Source: Candidatus Eremiobacteraceae bacterium (lineage in GTDB: Bacteria > Vulcanimicrobiota > Vulcanimicrobiia > Eremiobacterales > Eremiobacteraceae). From it: a stretch of 64,000 nucleotides of DNA. The notes under the pieces were generated by a model that was not told the DNA's origin, did not search any database, and worked only from the letters and a program-made list of their open reading frames with translations. Both the position numbers and the translations under genes were made by a program. Shown piece by piece: positions 53,907 through 62,900 of this stretch. Position 1 is the first letter of the stretch. The number at the start of each line of letters is the position of its first letter. Where the stretch lies: contig DATGJI010000049.1 in assembly GCA_035295225.1 (NCBI GenBank), positions 28,782-92,781 on the forward strand, read 5' to 3'.

Positions 53907-54784
53907 CAATAATCGACGGGGCGAAGGTAGAACTCGTTGATCGCGGTGGTCGAGATCATCGCCGTCGTAGCGAGATGCCGCTTCCAGTGCGTCGCCCCGA
54001 CCCGGCTTCGGACGAGATCGACTTCGCGCGCCTCGAAACCCTGACGCACGATATCATCCGGCGTGAATCCCTTCAGAATCGAATCGAGGATCCGGTCAGC
54101 CCGTGCGTAGGTGATGCCAAGATCATCTTCGTCGGTCTGCCCCTGAATGAGGTCGGCCGTCGCGGGTTTGTCGATGACGACGGACGGCACGCCGAGATGG
54201 CGCGCGAGATCCCATACTTGAGTCTTGAACAGATCCCCGATCGGATTGATCGGCGGCGAGTCGTCGCCGTGCCACGTGAAGTATCCGAACAGCCTCTCAG
54301 ATTTGTTGCCGGTGCCTATGGGCAACGCAGCGAGTTTCGCGGATTGGTCGAACAGCACGAGCATGCGCGTGCGCGCCATGACGTTGCCGCGGCGTTGTCC
54401 GCCGGCACGAGGTTCGTGACGCAGATAACCGTCGACCGCGCTCGAGATGTCGATCTCGCGATCGTGAATGCCCGCCGCGCGCGCCACCAGGCGTCCATGT
54501 TTCGTGCTTAGCTTGTTCGACGTCCGGTACGGCATGCGGATGCCGTAGACGTTTTTTGGTCCAAGTGCCCGCGCGCAGAGGAACGCGACTACCGCCGAAT
54601 CCACGCCGCCTGAAATGCCGACGACGGCGCTTGAGATCTTCCGCCTGCGAATAAGCTCGTCGCGCAGAAACGCGACCAGCCAGCGCTCGACGAGTGCGCA
54701 ATCCAACGCGAGCGGATCCGTGACCAGGCCTGCGCGCACGACCGCAAAAACCGGCGTCTTGGCGACTCGGCTCGATCTGCTCAC
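53906..54784 (-). CDS. nadE: NAD+ synthase (synthetase subunit)
   Basis: Amidates nicotinic acid adenine dinucleotide to NAD+. The PP-loop is SAVVGISGGVDSAVVAFLCA. Other motifs: YGIRMPYRTSN, LPIGTGNKSERLFGYFTWHG, DDSPPINPIGDLFKTQVWDL and KPATADLIQGQTDEDDLGIT. It is a stand-alone synthetase of 292 residues whose GTG overlaps the upstream nitrilase-type gene (GTGA). The pair probably forms a two-subunit glutamine-dependent enzyme, instead of the common fused form. Confidence 0.93.
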   Translation of the reverse strand: MSRSSRVAKTPVFAVVRAGLVTDPLALDCALVERWLVAFLRDELIRRRKISSAVVGISGGVDSAVVAFLCARALGPKNVYGIRMPYRTSNKLSTKHGRLVARAAGIHDREIDISSAVDGYLRHEPRAGGQRRGNVMARTRMLVLFDQSAKLAALPIGTGNKSERLFGYFTWHGDDSPPINPIGDLFKTQVWDLARHLGVPSVVIDKPATADLIQGQTDEDDLGITYARADRILDSILKGFTPDDIVRQGFEAREVDLVRSRVGATHWKRHLATTAMISTTAINEFYLRPVDY

Positions 54785-55677
54785 GGCCGCGCTGACCCGC
54801 CCGATTCGAGCTGAGCGACGAGTTCGGGAAGATTTGCTTCCAGATCTCCCAGCATCGGAAGCGCGGCACGGGCGACAGCCACATCTTCCATTCGGATCGT
54901 CACCCGCAATATCGCCGGCTCGTCAAATGGCGCTTCGGCGCGGATGTCACCTGCGGGGCCGACGACGCGCGACGATCCGGTGAACCCTTTACCGCCTTCG
55001 AAGCCGAGCAGGCCGGCATAGACCACGTATATGCCGTGTTCGGCGGCGGCGACGCGCAAGATGTCGCGCCAGAGGCGGACGTTCGCGGGCTCGTGGTCTT
55101 CGAGACCGCGCCCCGGCGAGGCGCTCGGCACGAAGATGATTTGCGCCCCTTGAACCGCCGCAACCGTGATCGCAAGAGAATGACACGCATCCTCGCAAAT
55201 CAGGATCGCGGCTTTCCCGTAGCGCGTGGAGAACGTGCCGACCGATGAGCCGCGCGAGACAAACCGCTCTTCGTCGAAGACACCGTACGTCGGCAGGAAC
55301 ATCTTGCGATGCACGTGCCTGAGGATCGGCTTTGTTCCGAGCGAGGCGTAGAGCGCGCTGTTGTACAGTTTGCCCGCGTCGTCTTCGTAAAATCCGAAGA
55401 CGACGTCGACTGAGGAATGCCGAGCGCCAAACGCCGATTTCGCAAGCATGTTGACGCGGCGAAGCGCTTCATCGGCGGAGAGCGCCACCTCGCGCACCGC
55501 GCCTTCGACGAAATATCCGGAAAGGCAAGCTTCGGGGAATACGACGATGTCCGGGATGTCGAGCGCGTCGCGCCGCAGCGCTTCGAACGCAGCGGCGATC
55601 ATGGCGAGATTTGCGTTGACGTCGCCCTTGCGCGGCGCGAACTGCACGAGCGCCATGTCCACCGCTTGTTGAGACAT
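54781..55677 (-). CDS. carbon-nitrogen hydrolase, probable glutaminase subunit for NadE
   Basis: A nitrilase-superfamily amidohydrolase of 298 residues with the Glu-Lys-Cys triad: Glu in DIVVFPEACLSGYFVEGA, Lys in RHVHRKMFLPTYGVFDEERF and Cys in AAILICEDACHSLAITVAAV. The VHRKMFLPTYGVFDE sequence is like the glutaminase domain of NadE. The 4-bp overlap with nadE supports a role in delivering ammonia from glutamine. A free-standing amidase is the alternative. Confidence 0.9.
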   Translation of the reverse strand: MSQQAVDMALVQFAPRKGDVNANLAMIAAAFEALRRDALDIPDIVVFPEACLSGYFVEGAVREVALSADEALRRVNMLAKSAFGARHSSVDVVFGFYEDDAGKLYNSALYASLGTKPILRHVHRKMFLPTYGVFDEERFVSRGSSVGTFSTRYGKAAILICEDACHSLAITVAAVQGAQIIFVPSASPGRGLEDHEPANVRLWRDILRVAAAEHGIYVVYAGLLGFEGGKGFTGSSRVVGPAGDIRAEAPFDEPAILRVTIRMEDVAVARAALPMLGDLEANLPELVAQLESGGSARP

Positions 55678-55728
55678 GGTTCTAAGCCTTCGACTTCTTG
55701 CGAACGCTGCCCCGCGGCGGACCTTAAA

Positions 55729-56505
55729 TCAAGCGAAGATCATGCGTAGTCCGGCATAGACCATCGCAAGTGCCATGACTGGGCGTAGCCACTTCGTCGG
55801 AAGCTTTTTGCAGAGCCACGTGCCCAGGATCACACCAGGAATCGAGCCGATGAGTAGCTCCAGGGTCATCCACCAGTTCACGTTGCCGATCGCCCAGTGG
55901 CCTGCAGCCGCAACTGGAATGACCATGGCAGCGAACGCGACGTCGGAACCGATGATATCTTGGATCCGTAGCATAGGAAGGATCAGACAAAGCGCCGTCA
56001 TCGTGATCGAACCTGCGCCGATCGACGTGATCGCGACAAGATATCCGACGACGGCGCCGATCAGCATCACGCGCCACTTCGAACGCTCGACTGTCTCGAA
56101 GGGATCCGGATCGTTCTTTTTGATGATGAACGGCGTAAGGATGATAATAACCGCGACGATGACGAGCAAGAAGCCCAGCCCGTGCCTGAGATCGCTGTTC
56201 AAAGCTGCCAACCCGATATGCGCTTCAACCGAGTGCAACGTCAGGACGCCCAAGAGCGCCGCCGGAACACCTGCAAGCGCAAGATAGAGCACGACTTTTT
56301 TAGTCCCGGTGCGCTGCCGATGGTGAAAAAAAGCTCCGACGAGATTCGTCGGCATGCTATAAGCAAGATCCGTTCCAACCGCCGTGAGAGGCGACACTCC
56401 AAGCAGCAGGACGAGGATCGGCATCATCAGCGAGCTCGAGCCCACGCCCGACATGCCGACAAATACCCCAACGACAAAGCCGGCTAGAGAAAAATGCGGA
56501 TCCAT
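55729..56505 (-). CDS. TauE/SafE-family sulfite/organosulfonate exporter-like permease
   Basis: A 258-residue membrane protein with about eight helices and the duplicated TauE/SafE layout: MDPHFSLAGFVVGVFVGMSG, VGSSSLMMPILVLLLGVSPL and TAVGTDLAYSMPTNLVGAFF in the first half, then VAITSIGAGSITMTALCLIL and IIGSDVAFAAMVIPVAAAGH in the second. Members move sulfite, sulfoacetate or similar anions. The frame is open to 56853, but the upstream part lacks homology, so I start at the ATG at 56505. It precedes the nitrilase/nadE pair by 51 bp. Confidence 0.9.
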   Translation of the reverse strand: MDPHFSLAGFVVGVFVGMSGVGSSSLMMPILVLLLGVSPLTAVGTDLAYSMPTNLVGAFFHHRQRTGTKKVVLYLALAGVPAALLGVLTLHSVEAHIGLAALNSDLRHGLGFLLVIVAVIIILTPFIIKKNDPDPFETVERSKWRVMLIGAVVGYLVAITSIGAGSITMTALCLILPMLRIQDIIGSDVAFAAMVIPVAAAGHWAIGNVNWWMTLELLIGSIPGVILGTWLCKKLPTKWLRPVMALAMVYAGLRMIFA

Positions 56506-56638
56506 GGAGCTTAGGCTAGCAGACGCCGAAGCGTGTCGGAAAGGACCATTCGGCCTATTACACTTTCCTAGTAGACTTGGTGGTAAGGTGTCGCTCGACC
56601 GCCCGCTGCCCAGTTTCCGCTGATCGAAAACGCGGCAC

Positions 56639-56672
56639 TTCCGTACACAACGTGGATATCTTGTGGACGGAA
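56639..56672. promoter_or_regulatory. 34-bp inverted repeat upstream of the nrdJ promoter
   Basis: Arms TTCCGTACACAA and TTGTGGACGGAA pair at 11 of 12 positions around a 10-bp spacer, centred about 90 bp upstream of the nrdJ -35. The CACAA/TTGTG cores recall NrdR boxes, but the spacer is about one half-turn longer than in a standard NrdR site. A regulator-binding site is likely; its identity is open. Confidence 0.45.
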
Positions 56673-56746
56673 ACGGGGCACAACATCGTCGCGGCCATAC
56701 GCCATCTGGATTTGCTCTGCGAACAAACGGCTGTTCGAAAAAAGTG

Positions 56747-56775
56747 TTGCTTCTCATATAAAAACGCAATATAAT
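56747..56775 (+). promoter_or_regulatory. predicted promoter of nrdJ
   Basis: TTGCTT (56747-56752), a 17-bp spacer and a perfect TATAAT (56770-56775). Transcription should start near 56782, giving a leader of about 125 nt. Confidence 0.65.
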
Positions 56776-56789
56776 GGGCGATATCGCCC
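56776..56789. promoter_or_regulatory. perfect palindrome over the predicted nrdJ transcription start
   Basis: GGGCGATATCGCCC, a perfect 14-bp palindrome directly next to the TATAAT and covering the expected start site. A repressor bound here would block nrdJ. It could also form a short 5' hairpin in the mRNA. Confidence 0.5.
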
Positions 56790-56907
56790 TAGCCAACACA
56801 ATGGGTAGGGGCGAATAGACGTTCGTCGAACATACGTTGTCTAAGAATTGCAAGTCGGGCCGCTAGACGGTTCCCGATATTTGCGCTCCCCCGATGAGGT
56901 TTAGTGC

Positions 56908-59900
56908 ATGAAAATCCAGCGACGATTCACGAGACTCGGCACGGATCCGCTCGACACGATTTCGTGGGAAAAACGCGAGTCGGTCATCCGCGAACCGGAT
57001 GGCACGGTCGTGTTCGAGATGCGCGATATCGAGGTGCCGGCTAGCTGGTCTCAAGTCGCGACGGATATTCTTGCACAGAAATACTTCCGCAAGGCCGGGG
57101 TGTCGCAACCCGATGGTTCGCTTGGCCGCGAGACTTCGGCTCGTCAGGTCGTTCGCCGCCTCGCCGGTTGCTGGACCGATTGGGGACGGCGCTACAAGTA
57201 TTTCGATTCGGATGAAGATGCGGCCGCGTTCGATGCCGAGATGACGCATATGCTTATCCATCAGATGGCCGCGCCGAATTCGCCGCAATGGTTCAACACC
57301 GGACTCGCCTATGCATATGGAATCACTGGACCCGCCCAAGGCCATTATTTCGTCGATCCAGACACGAAAGAGCTCACGCGCGCGAAGGATTCATACACGC
57401 ATCCGCAACCCCACGCGTGCCTACCATATCGAGCTTTTGTCACCACGCCCGATGGCCCGATTCCCATTGGGACCATCGTGACGAAGAATCTCGTAGGCCT
57501 TCCAGTTTATGACCGCGATGGAATCACGAACGTCACGGCGGTGAAGCACAACGGCGTGAAAGACGTCTATCGTGTTCGGCTTGCCAACGGCAACTCTGTC
57601 GAGGCGACCGCCGACCACCTGGTATTGTGCGCGCACGACCACAAAGGCGCGCAATCATGGCGACGAGTCGAAGAGCTTGCGCCCGGGATGCGCCTCATTC
57701 AGCGAACCGACACGTCAATTGATGCCGCGACGGAATCTATGGCGGAAGGTGAAGCTGCTCTGGCCGGTTGGCTTCAGGGCGACGGCTTCGTCGGTCAATA
57801 TGAACGGGGGTCGAATCGAAGTCTGACCGTTGAGGCGATGAGCATTAACGAAGATGAACACGCGTTCGTCGACGGCCTATTGGATCAAGTATTCGCCGGC
57901 GTGCATTCGCATTCACGACACGTCGAATCGGAATCTTCTAACCTCGACATTCGCCGAAAGCGGCTATACGGCGAGAAGCTCCGGAACTATGTCGAGAAGT
58001 CTGAGAAACGCGCTAAGCTCGCGCAGGCCCTCTTAGTGCCGGGTCGACGAGTCGCACAACTTCGAGACGAGATCATTGTCGGGATCGACTTTGTCGGGAC
58101 GGAAGATGTTTACGATATAGAGACGGCCAGTCACAACTTCCTTACCAATAATGTTGTCGTTCACAACTGCTTCATTCAATCCGTCGAAGACGATTTGGTG
58201 AACGAGAACGGCATCATGGACCTCTGGGTTCGTGAAGCTCGTCTCTTCAAATATGGCAGTGGCACCGGAACGAATTTCTCGAACTTGCGCGCCGAGGGCG
58301 AGAAACTCGCCGGCGGCGGATCGTCCAGCGGCCTGATGTCATTCCTGAAGGTCGGCGATCGCGCCGCGGGGGCGATCAAGAGCGGCGGAACCACGCGCCG
58401 CGCCGCAAAGATGGTGATCCTCGATATGGATCATCCGGATATCGAGAAGTTCATCAATTGGAAGGTGCAAGAAGAGAAAAAAGTGGCCGCGCTGATGGCT
58501 GCCGGCTATGACAGCTCATACGAAGGCGAGGCGTATCAAACCGTTTCCGGACAGAACTCGAACAACTCTGTCCGTGTTTCCGACAAGTTCATCGATGCCG
58601 TGCGCAATGACGGATCGTGGGATCTCCTCTGGCGCAAGGATCGCTCGGTTGCTCGCACCGTCCGCGCTCGCGATCTGTGGGATCAGATCGGGCGCGCCGC
58701 ATGGGCGTGCGCGGATCCAGGCGTGCAATATGATGACATCATCAATTCGTGGCACACGAGTCCGAAAGGCGGCAAGATCAAGGCAAGCAACCCGTGTGTC
58801 ACAGGCGATACACTCGTCGCGACGGCAGACGGGCTCAAACGGATCGACTCGCTCGTCGGAAAATCGGCGTTCGTCATCGGCTCCGACTCAAAGCCGCACT
58901 TCGTCAACAGAATATTTCCGACTGGAACCAAGCCGATATTTCGGCTGCGGACCAAAGCCGGATTCGAACTTCGGCTAACCGCAGATCACAAGGTGCTCAC
59001 GGTCAATCGCGGTGACGTAGCTGCCGATCAACTCGTTCCGGGTGACAAAGTTCGGCTCAACGGCTCAGGTTTCGGCAATGTCGAGTTGCCTCAGGATGTC
59101 GCACTCGGTATCGGCGTCGCGGTCGGCGACGGATACCTAGGTCATTCAGTCATCGCCGGCCACGCTCGCGAGAACATCGCGCTAGTCATGGCCGCTCAAG
59201 AAGCGCCAATCCTTGAGAGGGTAGCGTCGGCTGTCAACGAGCAAAAGCGTTTGCTCAAGCCGCTCGGATCGGTCGGACGCAATAGTGACGTCTCGGTGAC
59301 ATCGTACTCAGCCGGAACGTCGCGACTTGCATTTGCTTCTGCGCCCGTCGTTGAACTATTCAAGCGCTACGCGGTACTGGGTGAGGGGAGTGACCGAAAG
59401 CGCTTCACTCCGGCTGTTCACGAACTTACCGAGGCTTCGGTGAAACTAATCCTGCGAGGGCTCTTCACCGCCGATGGAACGGTCGCTAATTATGGCGAGA
59501 AGAGCCAATATGTTTCGCTTGATTCATCGTCTTGCGAACTCCTCAAACAGGTTCAAGTGCTCCTTCTTTCGTTCGGCATCAAATCGAAGCTCTATTCGGG
59601 GCGGCGCGCGGGCAAATTTGAAAGCGAATTGCCCGACGGTAAAGGTGGCGCGAAGGTCTATCCGACGAAAGAGATGCATTCGCTCCGCATCAGCCGCTCA
59701 TCTCGCGTTGGTTTCGAGCACGCAATCGGCTTTGATCCCGATTCCGCTAAAGCCGCGGCGCTCGGCGCTCTGAACTGCGATGTCGACACGTACGCCGATC
59801 CCATGACCGATGTCATAGAATCGCTCGATCCGCTTGGCGAAGAGTCAGTCTACGATCTCACGGAATCTGACACGAATCACTTCGTCGCGAACGGCATCGT

Positions 59901-62900
59901 CGTCCATAATTGTTCAGAATATATGTTCTTGGATGACACAGCTTGTTTCGCTCCAGAGACTCGTATCAGCACGCCGAACGGTCTACGCAAGGTTGCCGAC
60001 CTCTATGATTCACAGCAGGCCGGCGAGCGCGTTCTGATCACGACGGAGTTGCATTCCGAAGACGACCATCGCCGAATAGCCGCGCATCGACCCGCTATCG
60101 TGACGAAAGTCGGCAAGCGGGCTGTCTATCGGATGACCCTCAAAGATGGCAGAGAAATACGCGCGACGGCGGACCATAAGTTCCTGACGAACGCCGGCGA
60201 ATGGAAGCGCGTCGATGAGCTGAAGCCCGGTCAAGATCGCGTGCAGATACGCCTCACTGGCGATGCTGTCTCGTATTCATCCTCACCGCTCGAAGTGAAG
60301 CGGTGGCAGATGCTTGGTTGGCTCACCGGCGACGGTGTGTTCAACAAAGACACGGTGGCACTGGTCTTTGGGCCGACCGAACTCGACACGGCTCTCGAGA
60401 TGACGGACGAATTCAACGTGCTCAAAGCCGAAGCAGCGACAGGCACAGATGGTTCGATCCAGCCGATAAGGCAGTCGATTGTTTCCACTCAATACAACGG
60501 CGTCATGCAGACAAGCGCGAGCCAATCATCGCTTGTTCAGCACTTGGAGCGTCGCTATGGCTTTAGGCAAGGTCTCGCGACGACGAAAGACGTCCCGTCT
60601 TCCATTCATGACGTCGCGTCGGATTTGAAGGTCGCTTACCTCCAGGGCTTGTTCTCGGCCGATGGCACGATGCTCGAGAATCCAAGCGGCAGCGAGAGCC
60701 AAGTCATGCTGGCATCGTCATCTCCTCAACTCATGCGTTCCGTACAGCTGTTGCTCTCCGATATCGGGATCACATCGCGAGTCACGTGGCACCATCCCGA
60801 AGGCCGCAAGAATCCGCAGGGACAGTTGCATGTCTACAATCAGGCGGCACGCCGCTTTCTAACGCTTGTCGGCTTCACATGCTCCACGGAAAAGGATGCG
60901 CTTGCGCAACATCTTCTTTCTCGCCCGTTCAGCGCGGCGAAGAAGAACCCGCGCGCCCCGAAAGTCGTCGATATCGTTCCGGATGGCGAGGAGGTCGTGT
61001 ACGATATCACCGAGCCGGTCACGCACTCAGTAATCGCCGAGGGCTTAATCGCGCACAATTGCAACTTGGCGAGCATTAACTTGATGACGTTCTTCGATAC
61101 CGAGAAAAACACTCTCGATGTCGAAGGGTATCGCCACGCCATTCGCCTCTGGACGATCGCGCTTGAGATCTCTGTGCTGATGGCGCAGTTCCCGGGCGAG
61201 GAAATCGCGCGCAAATCGTATGAGTATCGTACGCTCGGGCTCGGTTATGCGAACCTCGGCACGATGCTGATGGTCGCTGGGATACCCTACGATTCATCGC
61301 GTGCTCTTGCGATAAGCGGCGCCATCTCGGCGATACTTACCGGCGAATCGTACGCGACGTCGGCAGAAATGGCGGGCGAGCTCGGCCCGTTCGCGCGATA
61401 CGCCGAGAACGCTGACGATATGCTGCGCGTCATGCGCAATCACCGGCGCGCCGCCTACAATGCGCCGGCATCGGAGTACGAAGAGCTCTCGGTCGTGCCG
61501 ATGGGGATCGAACCGGCTCTCTGTCCGCCGTACTTGCTGGCTGCCGCCCGCGAGTCGTGGGATAAAGCACTCGAACTCGGCGAACAGAACGGTTACCGAA
61601 ACGCGCAGGCCACTTGCATCGCGCCGACTGGCACTATCGGCCTCCTTATGGACTGCGACACCACGGGCATCGAACCCGATTTCGCGCTCGTCAAATTCAA
61701 GAAACTCGCGGGCGGCGGATACTTCAAGATCATCAATCAATCGATCCCGGTCGCGCTGCGCAATTTTGGCTACACGCAAGCGCAGATCGACGACATCGTG
61801 CGTTACGCCAAGGGCTCCGGCACGCTGTACGGTTCACCGTATATCAACGCAGAGACCCTTCGCGCTCGCGGTTTCACCGACGAAGACATTGCCGCCATCG
61901 AACGCACGCTGCCCACCGTCTTCGAGATCGCGTTCGGCTTCAACCAATGGAGCCTCGGCGAAGCCACGCTGCAACGGCTCGGATTCAGCGCTGACCAATA
62001 CAACGCAGCCGACTTCGACCTGCTGCGCTCGCTCGGGTTCACACGCGAAGAGATCGACGCCGCGAACAACTACATCTGCGGCACGATGACGATCGAGGGT
62101 GCCCCGCATCTCAAAGAAGAGCACTACTCTGCCTTTGACTGCGCGAACAAGTGCGGCAAGATCGGCCGCCGCTTCATCCAGCACATGGGCCACGTCCGCA
62201 TGATGGCGGCAGCGCAACCGTTCATCTCCGGTGCGATCTCCAAGACCATCAACATGCCGAACGAAGCCACGGTGCAGGACATCCAAGAAGCGTATCTGCG
62301 TTCGTGGGATCTTGGCCTCAAGTCAATCGCGCTCTATCGCGACGGTTCGAAACTCTCGCAACCACTATCCACAAAAGGTTCCGACAAAACGAGCGAGACC
62401 GCCGAAGACCGTCAGATCGCGCTGTCCAAGGAGTTCGAAGAACGCATCGCCGCCGCGCGCCTCTCGGCCGCAGACGAACTGCGTCCCGACGAAATCCTCG
62501 CAGCGGCGCAGCGCATTCTTGCCAACACCGACAACACCGACTTCAAACGCAAAGTGGCCCAGGTCCTGGAGCGCAACCGGCTGCCGGCCAAACGGCGCGG
62601 CTGGACGCAGAAAGCGAAGATCGCCGGCCACACCGTGTTCCTTCGGACCGGCGAATACGGCGACGGGACGCTCGGCGAGATCTTCGTCGACATGCACAAA
62701 GAAGGCGCATCGTTCCGCAGCCTCATGAACTGCTTTGCGATAGCGGTCTCCATCGGTCTGCAGTACGGCGTTCCGCTCGAAGATCTCGTGGAGAAGTTCA
62801 CGTTCACGCGCTTCGAGCCGAACGGTTTCGTGGATCATCCGAACGTGAAATCATGCACGAGCGTGATAGACTACATCTTCCGCGTCCTCGGCATGGAGTA

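Larger units (their letters stand above)
56506..56907. other. 400-bp divergent intergenic region upstream of nrdJ
   Basis: Noncoding between TauE (minus) and nrdJ (plus). It is visibly richer in A+T around 56740-56780 than its surroundings. It holds a long inverted repeat, a consensus promoter, a palindrome at the expected transcription start and an about 125-nt leader, listed separately. I do not see a cobalamin riboswitch pattern in the leader. Confidence 0.7.

Noticed and set aside
53243..54511. 422-codon plus-strand frame opposite nadE
   Set aside because: Composition is that of a shadow frame, and nadE carries a complete PP-loop and family motifs on the other strand.
56720..56737. LexA/SOS box (CGAACA...TGTTCG) upstream of nrdJ
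   Set aside because: The half-sites are separated by 6 bp between 6-bp arms, i.e. eight bases between CGAAC and GTTCG instead of the four of the known CGAAC-N4-GTTCG box.
56776..56907. Cobalamin riboswitch in the nrdJ leader
   Set aside because: The leader is only about 125 nt and I see no conserved B12-box; a B12-dependent enzyme also would not be expected to be shut off by its cofactor.
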